NCBI GenBank assembly: GCA_026826555.1
Contig: JAKSZT010020895.1
Coordinates: 2,074,341-2,138,340 of the forward strand
Length of the DNA: 64,000 nucleotides
Source of the DNA: Tolypeutes matacus
Lineage: Eukaryota > Chordata > Mammalia > Cingulata > Chlamyphoridae
Direction: 5' to 3'
Below the pieces are notes generated by a model. The model was not told the DNA's origin and searched no databases. It saw only the letters and a program-made list of their open reading frames with translations. Every line of letters begins with the position of its first letter. Positions within the stretch are counted from its first letter, which is position 1. This document shows positions 1-11,881 of this stretch, one piece after another. The translations under genes were made by a program, and so were the position numbers.

Positions 1-145
1 TTCAAAAAATTCACTTTATTTTATTTTATTTATTTTTATTTTTTTTCTGTTCCCACTTCTTATTTATTTATTTATATATATATATATATAAATATATTTT
101 AAGAGGTGCTTAGATTACCGAAAATACTACACAGAACCCCCTGGG
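1..145 (-). repeat. L1 3'-end repeat with AT-rich tail, cut by the assembly gap
   Basis: T-rich sequence is followed by a short (TA)n run and then a block reading GTGCTTAGATTACCGAAAAT. The same block recurs just right of the gap, near 34311 and near 45535. Read on the minus strand it resembles the terminal part of the L1 3' UTR seen elsewhere in the window, with the T-rich left side as the A-rich tail. The copy runs into the Ns, so its full length is unknown. Confidence 0.6.
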
Positions 146-545
146 NNNNNNNNNNNNNNNNNNNNNNNNNNNNNNNNNNNNNNNNNNNNNNNNNNNNNNN
201 NNNNNNNNNNNNNNNNNNNNNNNNNNNNNNNNNNNNNNNNNNNNNNNNNNNNNNNNNNNNNNNNNNNNNNNNNNNNNNNNNNNNNNNNNNNNNNNNNNNN
301 NNNNNNNNNNNNNNNNNNNNNNNNNNNNNNNNNNNNNNNNNNNNNNNNNNNNNNNNNNNNNNNNNNNNNNNNNNNNNNNNNNNNNNNNNNNNNNNNNNNN
401 NNNNNNNNNNNNNNNNNNNNNNNNNNNNNNNNNNNNNNNNNNNNNNNNNNNNNNNNNNNNNNNNNNNNNNNNNNNNNNNNNNNNNNNNNNNNNNNNNNNN
501 NNNNNNNNNNNNNNNNNNNNNNNNNNNNNNNNNNNNNNNNNNNNN
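146..545. other. Assembly gap (400 Ns)
   Basis: There is an unbroken run of exactly 400 N. The sequence on both sides belongs to the same L1 3'-end repeat in the same orientation, so the gap sits in or between near-identical repeats. Its true length may differ from 400. Open frames that cross it are artefacts. Confidence 0.98.
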
Positions 546-680
546 ACATATATTTTAAGAGGTGCTTAGATTACTCAAAATATTACATGGAACCTACTGG
601 GATTCCCATGTTGCCCACCTCCCCCACCTCCCACCACATCCCACACAAACATCCCCCACAAGTGTGGCCCACCACCCTCA
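546..680 (-). repeat. L1 3'-end fragment, right of gap
   Basis: This is a second copy of the block that starts near AGAGGTGCTTAGATTAC, followed by C-rich CCCACCTCCC-type sequence and ending near CCACCCTCAAGG. The copy at 45535-45660 ends at the equivalent place (CTACCCTCAATGG). Past this point the sequence changes at once into L1 ORF2-like sequence, which suggests an insertion into or junction with the element at 681-6074. Confidence 0.6.
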
Positions 681-3600
681 AGGTTTCTGACTTTTTAATA
701 GCAGTCAGTCTAAAAGGTATAAATCAATATCTCATTGTAGTTTAAATTACAGTTCCCCAATCACTAGTTATATTAAACTTTTTTTTCAAGTGTTTCTTTA
801 CCATTTGCTTTTCTTCTTTTGGAGAGTTATCTTTCCAAGTCTTTTGCTCATTTTTATTGTTAAGTTGTATGATCTCCTTATATATGATGGATATTAAACC
901 ATTTTCAGATATGTGTTTGCCAAATAGTTTCTCCTTTTGAGTCAGCTGTTTTTTCACATTTTGACAAAATCTTTAAGGTGACAAACTGTTGATTTTGAGA
1001 AAGTCCCATTTATCTACTTTTCTTTTGTTGCTCCTGCTTTGGGCATAAGGTTTAAGAAACTACCACCTGCCATAAGATTTTGAAGATATTTTTCTACATT
1101 TTTTTCTAGGAGTTTTATGGCAGTTGTTTTTATATTTAGGTCCTTGACCCACAGTGAGTTACTTTTTGTATAAGATGTGAGATGGTGGTCTTCTTTCTTT
1201 TTTTTTGGAGATGGCTATCCAGTTCTCCCAGCACCATTTGTTGAATAGGCTGTTCTGGCCCAGCTGGGTGGACTTAACAGCCTTGCCAAAAATCACATGA
1301 CTTTAGATGTGTGGGATGAATTTTGAGTTCTCATTTCAGTTCCATTAGTCAATCTGTCTGTCCTTATGCCAGTACCATGCTGTTTTATGACTGTACTTAA
1401 GTAATATGCTTTAAAGTAAGGAAGTGAGAGTATTCAAAATTTGTTCTTCTTTTTTAAGATATTTTTTGAGCACTTACCCTGCCAAATGAATTTGATTATT
1501 GGCTTTTCGATTTCTGCAAAAAAGGCTGTTGGGATTTTTATTGGGATTGTGTTGAATGTGTAAAGTTTGCATAGGACTGATATTGTAATGATATTTATTC
1601 TTCTTATCCATGAACACACAATGCCCTTCCATTTAATTCAGTTTTCTTTGTTTTTTTGTGTGTGTTTTTTTTTTAAAAAACACTTCTCATTTTGTCAATA
1701 GAAATCCTTTTTGACCTTGGTTAAATTTTTACTAAATATTTCATTGTTTTAGATATTAATATAAATGGATCTTTTTTTTCTGATTTCCTCCTCAGATTGC
1801 ACTTCAGTAGTGTATAGAAACACTATTGATTTTTGAGTATTAATCTTGTATTGTGCCACTTTGCTGAACTCATCTGTTAATTCTAGTAGCTTTTTTGTGG
1901 GTTTTTCAAGATTTCCTAGATATAGGATCATGTCATCAGCAAAATAGTGAAAATTTTACTTCTGCCTTTCCTATTTGGGTGCCTTTTTTTTCTTTGCCTA
2001 CTCTAATTGCTCTAAATAGAACTTATAGCCAATTATTGAATAATAATGCTGATAGTGAGCATCCTTGTCTTTATCCTTATCTCAACTGGAAAGCTTTCTG
2101 TTTTTTCCCATTGAGTACAATGCTAGCTGGAGGTTTTCCATATATGCATTTTACTGTATTGAAAAAGTTTCCTTCTGTTCCTATCTTTTGGTGTGCATTT
2201 TTATTCTATTTTTTTTTATCAAGAAAGGGTGTTGTATTTTGTCAAATGAGTTTTCTGCATCAATAGAGGGGATCATATTTTTTCTTCTTCAATTTATCAA
2301 TATATTTTATTACATTAATAGATTTTCTTTTGTTGAATCATTCTTGCATACCTGAGATACAACCCATTTGATTGTGGTGTTTAATTCCTTTATTGTGCTT
2401 TTGGATTCTGTTTGCAAGTATTTTGTTGATGAATTTTGCATCTATATTCATTAGATACATTGGTCAGTAATTTTCTTTTTTCATAGTATCTTTATCTGGT
2501 TTTGGTATTAGGGTGATTTTGGCTTCATAGAATGAGTTTGGTTGCATTCTTTCCTGTTCAATATTTGGTAGAATTTGAGTAAGATTGGTATTAGGTCATG
2601 TTTGAATGATTGGTAGAATTCACCTGTGTAACCATCTGGTCCCAGGCTTTCATCTATGGGAGGGTTTTGATAACTGTTTCAATCTCTTCACTTGTGATTG
2701 TTTTGTTAATGTTTCCTATTTCTCCTAGGGTCAGTGTAGGTGGTTTGTGTGTTTCTAGGAATTTTTCCATCTCATCAACATTTTCTAGTTTTTTGGAATA
2801 CAGTTGTTCATTGTATTCTCTTATGAAGTCTCTTTTTTCTGCAGAGTCAGTGGTAATGACCCCACTCTCTTTTCTGATTTTATTTAAAATCTATTTTGTC
2901 TGATAGTAGTATCACTTCTTCTCTCTTTTATTCTTTGTCAGTCTAGCTAAGGGTTTGTCAATTTTGTTGACTTTCTAAAAGAAACAACTCTTGGTTTTGG
3001 TGATTTCTCCATTGTTTTGTTTTTTGGAAACATTTTCATTTATTTCTGCTGATCATTACTATTTCTTTCCTTTGATTTGGTTCAGCATTTATTTGCTTCT
3101 TTTTTTTTTTTTTTCTACTTTCTCCAGGTATGCAGTTAGGTCTTAAATATTAGCTCATTTGTCTTTTTTAATGTAAACATGTGGGCTATAAATTTCCTTC
3201 TCAGCACTGCCTCCATGGTATCCGATGGGTTTTGATATGCTGTGCTCTCATTTTCATTCATTTGAAGGTATTTTCTGAATTATCTTGCAATTTCTTCTTT
3301 GACCTACTGATTATTTGAGTGTGTTATTTAATCTCCATACATTTAGGAATTTTTCCTTTTTTCCATCCATTATTGATTTCCAGCTTCATTCTGTTATGAT
3401 AAGAGAAAATGTTGTATAATTTTAATCTTTTTAAATTTATTGAGACTTGTCTTGTGACCCAACATATTGTCTATCTTAGAGAAAGATCCATGAGCACTTG
3501 AAAAGAATGTATACCTGGTGTTTTGGGTACAATGATCTATAGATGTCTATAAGGTTTAGTTCATTTATCATATTATTCAAGTTTTCTGTTTCTTCATCTT

Positions 3601-3930
3601 CTCTCCACATGTTCTATCCAATACTGAGAGTGGTATATAGAAATCTCCAATTATTATTGTAGAGACATCTATTATTCCCTTCAGCTTTGCCAGTGTGTGA
3701 CTCATGTATCTCGGAGCACTGAGGTTAGGTGTATAAATATTTAGTATAGTTATTTCTTCTTGCTGAATTACTCTTTTAAAAATACATAATGACCTTCTTC
3801 ATCCCTTTTAACAGTTTTGCATTTAAAATCTATTTTGTGTGATAGTAGTATCACTTCTTCAGCTCTTTTTTGGTTACTATTTGCATGGAATATCTTTTAC
3901 CAACCTTTCACTTTTAACTTGGTTGTGTCC
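681..3930 (-). pseudogene. L1 ORF2 remnant (endonuclease/reverse transcriptase)
   Basis: ORF2p normally nicks DNA with an APE-type endonuclease and copies L1 RNA by target-primed reverse transcription. On the minus strand, 1749-1931 reads MILYLGNLEKPTKKLLELTD, the stretch just after the reverse transcriptase active site. The codons for FADD lie immediately before it, at about 1930-1943. Positions 1434-1619 give a frame with [20 protein letters not shown], a conserved region downstream of the RT domain. Positions 742-957 give KKQLTQKEKLFGKHISENGL from the C-terminal part. The frame is broken repeatedly, so this is a pseudogene. The boundary with ORF1 is estimated. Confidence 0.85.
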
Positions 3931-3989
3931 TTACATCCCCTTTTGATTGGGGAGCTAAATCCATTATCATTCAATGTTATTACTATAAA

Positions 3990-5000
3990 GGAATTACTTA
4001 GTTCAGCCATTTTATTCTTTGGCTTGCAAAGTCATGAAATATCTTTGTCTATATTTGACCTTTTGGTTACCCTTTCTGGTATTCCTCACTTCTACATTGT
4101 CCTCCAAACCTCTCTCTCTTGTGTTTTATTTTATGACTGCAGAACTCTCTTTTTTCCTCTCCTTCAGAGCTGGATCCTTGTTTATAGACTTTTTTAGTTT
4201 CTGTTTATATCTGAATATTTTAAGCTCAGCATCATATTTCAAGAACAGTTTTGCCAGGTAAATAATTGTTGGCTGGCAATTTTTCTCTTTCAGTACTATA
4301 ACTATACCATACCTCTGCCTTCTTGCCTCCATGGTTTCTGGAGAGAAATCCACCCTAAGTCTTATTGGATAACACTTGTATGTAATGTTTCATTTTTCCC
4401 TTGCTACTTTCAGAATTTTCCCTTAAACTTTGGCATTTGGCATTCTGCATATTATGAGTCAGGTGGTGTTCTATTTTGATTTATTCTAATTGGAGTAAGC
4501 TATTCATCCTGGACATGTATATTCATGTCTTTTATGAGAATTGTAAAATTTTTGGCATTATTTCCTCAAATATCTTTCTGTCCCTTTTCCATTCTTATCT
4601 CCTTGTGGAACTCCCATAACAAATATGTTGGTATGCTTCATGTTATCATTCAACTCCCTGAGGCCCTACTCAATTTTTTTCCATTCTTTTCTCTCTCTGT
4701 TCTTCTATCTCTTAAATTTCAGTTTTTCTTTCCTCTACATCATTGATTCTTTCTTCCATGATTGCATATCTGCTGTTGAGTTTCTCTATTGTATAAAATT
4801 GTTTAAAATAAATTTCATTCATATTTTCTTTCATTCCCATAAGCTCTGTTATTTTTCTATACATGATTTCAAATTTTTCTTTGTGCTTCTTCAGTGTCTT
4901 CTTAATGTCTTTTATTTCTTTAGATATGTTGTCCTTCAACTCTATTATTTGATTTAGGATATGTTAATGAACCTCATTGATTAGCTCTTTGAAGTCTGGT
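3990..5000 (-). pseudogene. L1 ORF1 remnant (RNA-binding coiled-coil protein)
   Basis: ORF1p is a trimeric nucleic-acid chaperone that coats L1 RNA. On the minus strand, 4712-4939 gives a 75-residue frame rich in K and E that begins MKDNISKEIKDIKKTLKKHK and shows heptad-like spacing, as expected for the N-terminal coiled coil. Further left, 4126-4500 matches the position of the RNA-recognition and C-terminal regions, but its frames are broken. The limits are approximate because no single frame spans it. Confidence 0.7.
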
Positions 5001-6074
5001 GTCTTGTCTGGAGCTTTGATTTGTTCCTTTGCCTGAATCACTTCTTCCTTTTTCTTTGTATGGCTTGTAACTTTTTACTGATATCTAGGCACTTGATTCT
5101 GACACTGAGTTTACTCTGATGTTCAGTTTCTTTCTCTTGCCTAGGGATTTAGTGTTAAGTTGCTCTGTGCTACCCCTGATCTTTGATTCTTGGTTCAACA
5201 TGTTCTATATATTTAGGATTGCCCCTGTTTAACTGCTCAAACCAAGGCTAAGGACCTAGTAATGTGGTAAAAGCCAGTTTCCAAGGGCATTGGAGAGAGT
5301 GGCAATAAAGGCACCTGCATTTCTTTTATTATCTATTATTTTTATTCCTTTTCCCTGAACTTTTCTGGTCTGGTATGCAGGTGGAGCTCTTTGGAAGGCT
5401 TTTCAGTTCAAATTTCAAGTGCAAGGGGGGAATGCATTCAGAGTTACCCAGGTGGGTGGGCTGTGCAGAAACAATGTCTTCAGGGTTGCCATACCTCACA
5501 AAGAAACTTTCTTAAAGGCTGTTCACCTTTGGATTGCCACACCCTCCCTCACTTTGCCTCAGCTTTATCAGTCCGAGGCAGGAGCGTGTCTCAGAAGACA
5601 AATTATCTTTCGCTCCCAGCAAGCTCTCATTGAAATCAATATTGTGACCCCACTTGGCCTGGAAGTGTTCCTCACTTCCAATATAGCAGACCAAATTCCC
5701 TGGCAAAAATCTGAATCCAATGTAGGCTGTGTCCCTTCCTTTCCTCTCTCTTTGGGAAGAGGACTCCTGCAACAGCCTTAGTCTGCAGCCACTGCAGTCC
5801 ACAGCTGCTGAAGTGCACAGATTGCTATTTGCTCTGTAGGTGGGGGAATGGTCATCTGCTACTGCTTTTGTAGCTCTACCTATTGGATTTTTCAGCCAGC
5901 CAATACAATATGCCTTTCCTTTGCCCCCCTCTTTTCTACATTGTGTCTCACCTTTTCTTGGTCTCCTGAGCCCAAGAACAGCACTCCAGACACTCTCTGC
6001 CTATCCTCAAGCTATTTTCTCTGGGTAAAAAATGATCCCTCTGTCTTTCTAATCCTCCATCTTCCCAGAAGTCA
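5000..6074 (-). promoter_or_regulatory. L1 5' UTR (former internal promoter)
   Basis: This stretch lies upstream of ORF1 on the minus strand and is clearly more GC-rich than its surroundings, especially 5380-6060. It ends at an L1-type 5' terminus (TTCTGGGAAGATGGAGGATT on the minus strand). By position it is the 5' UTR that normally carries the internal RNA polymerase II promoter. No intact promoter element can be asserted. Open frames here are short and not recognisable. Confidence 0.65.
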
Positions 6075-6189
6075 CTATTAAAACACTTTAAACTGTTTAA
6101 CAGTGTTAAAACTCAACAGTAAGAACACTCTAAATAGAAACTTCCCAAGTGAAAATATACAGATGGTAAATAAGCCAAAAAAAAATTAA

Positions 6190-7140
6190 ATATGAAATCA
6201 TTAGAGATTTACAAATTAAAACAATAATATATGTCTATATATTATTAGAATGAGTACTATCCAAAACATTGAGCCCAAATGCTTTAAAGGGTGTATAGTA
6301 ACAGCACTGTGAGTCATTCCTGTTGGAAATGAAAGATTATACAGCCACTTTTAAAGACAGTTTAGCAATCTTACAAAGCTATTCATAGTCTTACTGTATT
6401 ATCCAACAATGACATTCCTATCTATTTACTCAAAGGAGCTGAAAATGTATACACACACAAACTCCTGCATGTGAGTGGTTTATAGCATCTTTGTTCATAA
6501 TTGCCAAAAATTGCAAACAATTAAGATATCTTTCTATAGGTGAATGGATAGACTGTGGTATATCCACATAATGGATTATAATTCAGTAGCAAAAAGAAAA
6601 GAGCTATCAAGCCTAAACAGATATGGAGGAACTTTAAATGCACAATGACAGGGGAAAGCAACTAATTTCAAAAGTCTATATATTATCTGATTCCAACCAA
6701 ATGACATTCTGGAAAAAGCAAAATTGTAGAGATAGTAAAAAGTACAGTGGATGCCACAGGTTTATCATGATAGAAGGAGGGATTAAGAAGTCAACCACAG
6801 GGTAATTTTAAGGTAATGAAACTATTCTGTAAGATAGCATTATGGTACATTCTGATATTGCATATTTGTAAAAAGTCACATACCTGTACAGCAAAAATCC
6901 TAATGTAAACTATAGGCTTTAGTTACTAATTAAGTAACAATGACACTAGTTTATCAGGTTTTACAAATTACCACAATGATGTAAGATGTTAATGATTAGG
7001 GAAATGAAGTGTGTGTGTGTGTGTGTGCGTGCACGTGTGTCAAGGGGTGAGGTATATGGAAACTATCTGTACTCTTTGTGCAATTTTTCTGAAATCTAAA
7101 AATGCTCTAAAAATCAAGTTTACTGTTAAAACAATAAAAT
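6190..7140 (+). mobile_element. Ancient L1 3' end (L1M-like), plus strand
   Basis: Plus-strand sequence resembles the L1 ORF2 C-terminus (for example GTGAATGGATAGACTGTGGT near 6540, the conserved VNGxxD/TVVY region with stops). A 3' UTR ending in a CTAAAAATGCTCTAAAAATC-type tail and short A-rich sequence follows. It is far more degenerate than the minus-strand L1s, so it is probably an old mammalian L1. The left boundary is uncertain. Confidence 0.65.
7008..7040. repeat. (GT)n microsatellite
   Basis: About 30 bases of alternating GT with a few GC interruptions, inside the 3' UTR of the old L1. Confidence 0.9.
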
Positions 7141-7880
7141 GAAACTATAGAATATTATTAGCAAATACATAACAAGTTTTTAAAATGTAGACAAAAAAGA
7201 TGTTTCTGAGAAAACACTATTATAAATCTATATAAACTAGTGAGAAAGAATTTTTTAAAAATCCCATACAAGAAATATCAGCCCCAAATGTGTTTATAGA
7301 AATTTACAATGTTTTAAAAAATAGATTATTTTACTCTTAGATAAAGTCTTCCTTAGAAGGGTAAAAAGCAAAATGTTTTTAATTCATGTATCACATTATA
7401 GTTACAATGAAGAAAAATAAGTTAATTTTTCATGTCTTTCCTTCCAAGTTAAGACTCTAAAAAGTGTTAACAAGATACTGGCAAAATTATTTCAACCGTG
7501 AGTATAAAATAATTAAACTCCTATACCAAGTTAATTTTATCACAGCTACTCTAAATATTAGAATACTAATATATTTCATCTGTAAAATTAGAAATAAAGT
7601 GAAAAATCAATTATTTCAATAATCCATAAAAATTATGCTAGACCTACACAATTTCACAGCAAAACTCTTAGTATATTAATAGCATAGAGGATCCTGCTAA
7701 TCACTAAAATTGTATATTTTGAAAACTTATATAAAATATTATCTGAAAGGAAATAATTAAGACATATTCTCTTTAAATAGAAAGTAAAGCAAAAATGTTG
7801 TCACTAAATTATAATGCCAATTATAACTAGCACACTGAGATAATGCACATTTGATACAAAGAAATGGGTAGGAGCTAATA
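7140..7880. other. AT-rich sequence, nothing recognised
   Basis: This is AT-rich sequence with no coding frame or repeat that I recognise. It could be decayed L1, since L1 pieces lie on both sides. Confidence 0.5.
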
Positions 7881-9090
7881 TTAATCATCTTATTTGCAGA
7901 TGGCCTGATCCTTCATGTGAAAAACCCAAAGGATTTAAAGATATTAGTAGAAATAATAGTAGATAGAATAGTACAGTGACTGGCAGTAATTAATGTATGT
8001 AAACCAATTACCTGCCTTTGTGACAGCAGTAAAACTCTAAATATGTAATTACAGTAGAAAGACACAATTTAAAATAGTCTGCCTTTCTGATATGAATTAA
8101 GCAAATCAAGCTGAATCAGAGAGCTAGAGTCTGGAAGACAGGTTTACAGGAAATAGGAAGGGAGAAGAAGTTTGTGAGCCATGTCCATATGGGCGAAATC
8201 TATGATAAGTTGCTAGTGAGAAGTTGTGCACTGAAGAAATATTACAGGGGTGTAAGGATACAATACCCTTGCAATCTTGACAGGGCATTAATGTGAGGAG
8301 TATGGGTTAGATGGTCCAAGAAATTAGGAGGAGGACTGTGGGAGGGAATAGGTGAACATTGGGGATAGGTGGGTATGTTGGTGAAACTACAATGTGCAGA
8401 AAATTCTATTGGCAATATGACAAGGATGCATTACTGGTTTAGGGTGTTGAAAGGGACAGGGGTATTTGGGACAGGACACACCTGGGACAGTCTTCTAGAG
8501 AAAGTGCAAGTGATCATTTTGTCATAGTGTGCTGTATCAGTAGAGGGAGACCCACCAAATGAGTGGGAAGGAGTTGGACTCCGTGATGGGGAGGCCCATT
8601 ATGCTCTCAAACAGAGGGGATGTGTGTGTCTCTCAAGAGCATGGGCAGTTCTTAATAGGGAAGAACAGACTAATGTGATCAGGCCTCAGCATTGTTGCAA
8701 GTATCTAAGAATCTTCTGCTTTAAGGAGTAAAGCCTGATGTTCTCCATGGGCCCCAAGGGGAGGGGTAGGAATAATAGAAAAGATTGAAGAGGGGGTATT
8801 TTGGAGCACTGGAAGTGTTCTGCATGTTCTTGCAATAATGGATACAGGCTATGTTAAATTTCATAAAAAAATATAAAAGTGTATGGTCTAAAGGTAAACC
8901 ATAATGTAAACCATTGACCATGTTTGGTAGCTATGTTTCAATATTTATACATCAGTACAAAGGTTATTAATAGTTAAGGGGGAAAGAGGGAGGATGTTGG
9001 GTATATGGGAGCCCCTATATTCTCTAGGTAACTTTGCTGTGACCTAAAATTTCTTTGAAGACAATATTAAGAAAAAAAATAAGACACTGC
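7880..9090 (+). mobile_element. L1 fragment: reverse transcriptase piece plus 3' UTR
   Basis: Near 7890-7990 the plus strand reads ILFADGLILHVKNPKDLKIL, the L1 reverse transcriptase active-site region with FADD changed to FADG. From about 8150 it matches the long 3' UTR found elsewhere: 8520-8590, with GGGAAGGAGTTGGACTCC, is the reverse complement of 16230-16270. It ends at about 9000-9085 with TATGGGAGCCCCTATATTCT and an A-rich tail, the same terminus as at 27040-27125. Much of ORF2 between the RT piece and the UTR is missing. Confidence 0.7.
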
Positions 9091-9339
9091 AGAAGAAATG
9101 GAAGAAAATGCCACTATATATACAGAACAACTGATACTACAGTGATGAACAGAAAAACATCAAAAATAATTTATTTTATTTTTATTTTAATTTTTTTAAA
9201 TATTTTAAATGCCCTAATCTATTTTACTTTAGTTTAGTTTTAGTTTCTTTAAATTATGTATTTTATTTCTTATGATTAAACCTATTATTATTATTTCATT
9301 TTCGTATTAATAAAATTTGGCAAAGTTCTTGGCTTCATT

Positions 9340-10965
9340 TTTGAAGGGATTTTGGATCACAGAAGGCTTACAAATATGGTGGGAGGATCAATGGGGTGGG
9401 GTGTTAGTGATGGGGGATACATGGGAGGAAGTTCACCTGGGCATACATATAAGGTATAAAAATATGTTCAAATATTCATGGAGCATGGTCACAGTAGGTG
9501 GAGATTCACACAAGAATTGAAAGATTATTGAATTCCCATTCTGCGGAGCTCTGCCACATTCTTTAATGGAATAGCAACAATCCCCCAAGTGCAGGGGCAA
9601 TGACTAGTGAAGAAGGATGGTCCATTGATGGGCCCTTGATGTCGATGACTATGCTTGTGACACTTTTGCTCTTGAATTTGCAACTGAGATTAGTGCTGGA
9701 GAGTGCCTAAGATTTGCCTCCTGAAAGCCTCCTTGTTGCTCAATTGTGACCTCTCTCTAAGCCAAGCTCAGCATATAAACACATTACCTTCCCCACAGTG
9801 TGAGACATGACTCCCAGAGATGAGCCTCCCTCACACTGAAGGATTACTACTAAGCACCCCCTGGTGATACAACTGGAAAAAGACCTTGAGTAAAAGGGGG
9901 GAAAGATAAAGACAAATGAGTTTATATAGCTAAGAGACCTCAAAGGGAGGCAGGAGGTCATCAGAAAGGTAAGGCTTTTGCATGTCTCATCAAGATCTCA
10001 TAGACAGCCAAGGTAGATAGCACCTCAAATAATGGGGATCCTGAGGGCTTTGGAGACAACCAGGACCTACAGTCATGGCAGATAGCTCCAGAGTTTGCTG
10101 CCTTGCCAGTGGCCCTACTTTGGAGATCGTGCTCCTGAGAGTGACAGAGTTGGACTCAGATGTGACTTCTCTACACATTCCTCTTCAGTCCCTTTTCCTT
10201 GAATCTGTAGTTGGTGCTGGAGTTGGTAGGTGTACGTCCAAGAGACTTTAGTCTCTGGGCTGTCCATATGCAAGCTGGGCCCTGAAATTCCATGGAGTTG
10301 CAATACCTACTCTCCAGTTCATTGGACTCACCCAGGACAAATAAAAAGAAGGTGATGATGGACAACAACCATCCAAAGGAACAGAGAGAGTCTACAACTG
10401 CAAGCAAGAGTGTCCCATCCTTCTGCCCCATGGGATCATAGCCTCCTCTCACATAGAGGTGGAGTGGGCAATACCATTCAGGAATTCTCAGGACTGGGGA
10501 ATTAACTATGGACTAAAGTAGACTTACAGTTATTCTACTATAGACTTATTGTGATTTTAGCAATGGAAGAAACTATATCATTTATGTGGAGGCAGTGGCC
10601 ACTAGAGGTTCTGAGGGCAGGGAGAGGAAAAAACAACTGAAGTATGGGGGCATTTTCAGGACTTATGAATTGTCCTAATGACATTACAATGACAGATACA
10701 GGCCATTACATATCTTACCATAACCTCCAAAATTGTGCAGGAGAGAGTGTAAACTACAAAGTAAACTATAATCCATGCTTAGTGGCAATGCTCTAAAATG
10801 TTTTCATCAATTGTAATAGTGTACCACAGTAATGAAAGATATTGTTAATGTGGGGAAATGTGGGAGGTGTATAAGAAGCAGGGCATATGGGAATCCCCTA
10901 TATTTTTATATAGCATTTATGTAATCTAAATACCTTTAAATAAATAAAAATTAAAAATATATTTT
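9340..10965 (+). mobile_element. L1 3' UTR copy, 5'-truncated, plus strand
   Basis: About 1.6 kb closely matches, in reverse complement, the copies at 14820-16460, 38836-40375 and 54590-55760. It ends at about 10890-10965 with GGGAATCCCCTATATTTTTA, a TAATCTAAA-type motif and an A-rich tail. Only non-coding L1 sequence remains. On the opposite strand, 10171-10452 is open for 93 codons; see the findings. Confidence 0.75.
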
Positions 10966-11250
10966 AAAAAATGGTCTCAGAGAACATTGAGTACTTAGGT
11001 CCTTTCTATAATTTTCTGTGTAGTATTCCATTGTTAAAATATTTCTCAATTGTTCATGTCATTTTACGTTCTCATCAGCAGTGCATGAGGATTTCAGTTG
11101 TTCTATATCCTCATTAACATTAGGAATCATTAGGCATTTTCAATTTAAATACTCTAATATGTGTAGAGTAGAATCATATTGAGATTTTAATTTACACTTC
11201 TTTATGATTAATGATGCTGAACATTGTTTCACATTTTTTTACATGGCTTC

Positions 11251-11769
11251 TGTTAGAGGTTCCCTATTCCAAGGTTCACAATATTTGATTAACAGACTGG
11301 GACATAAAGAAAAGCAGCCCCCATCCAGGAACTGCATGACCTCTTGGGCAAACCATAGCTTATGTGCTTGAATGCAACCAACTATCTCCTCACAAGAACA
11401 AAGGAACCACATGGCAATGTAGTAGAATGAGAGAAGCACTTCTCCTCCCTCCTGACCAATGTTTTGTCAGCCCTTTTTGCATTCCAAGAATACCCTACCT
11501 CCTAGCCCACTATCCCCTAACCATGCAAGAGAAGGAATTTTCTTTTACAGCCCCTTATTGGCCCCTAGGCTGTACTCAGACCCTAACCCTCTCCTCATGA
11601 ACTAATGTTTCCCCACCTATTGATGTATTATATAAATTCACATCTGCCCCTTCTGGAAAGGGGCTGAAGTCTATTCTTTATATCACCTCCTTTGGGAGAG
11701 CTTCTCAATAAACTTCGTGCCTGCAATCATCAGTCTCTGCATCCCAGTGAGTGCTGCTTTTCTCAAACA
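11251..11769 (+). mobile_element. Solo LTR, class I (ERV1-like) type, with target duplication
   Basis: This 519-base element starts TGTTAGAGGTTCCC, ends CTCAAACA, and is flanked on both sides by GCTTC (11246-11250 and 11770-11774). It contains a TATA-like TATTATATAAATTC near 11627 and CAATAAAC near 11706, followed by a U5-like stretch. These are the promoter and polyadenylation parts of a gammaretrovirus-type LTR. No internal retroviral sequence is next to it, so it is a solo LTR left by recombination. The exact family is not known to me. Confidence 0.8.
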
Positions 11770-11881
11770 GCTTCCATATATTTTTGATGAAGTATCTGTT
11801 CTATGGCTTTCTTTTTTTAATTACCTTGGTTTATTTAAAATATTTCTTAATTTTAATATCATCCAATTTATTTCACTTTTA

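Larger units (their letters stand above)
681..6074 (-). mobile_element. Long L1 retrotransposon, ORF2 to 5' UTR, minus strand
   Basis: Read from right to left, this is one collinear L1: a 5' end with TTCTGGGAAGATGGAGGATT, a relatively GC-rich 5' UTR, an ORF1 remnant with a coiled coil, and an ORF2 remnant with endonuclease and reverse transcriptase regions. It is missing the last part of ORF2 and joins another L1 3' end at about 680. Many stops and frameshifts show that it cannot move. The 5' terminal motif is shared with the element ending at 51404, so both boundaries look genuine. Confidence 0.85.

Noticed and set aside
106..558. Open frames on both strands across the first 560 bases
   Set aside because: They consist almost wholly of translated Ns from the assembly gap.
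4625..4957. 110-codon plus-strand frame rich in Phe and Leu
   Set aside because: It lies antisense to the coiled-coil part of L1 ORF1, and Lys/Glu-rich coding sequence gives Phe/Leu-rich antisense frames.
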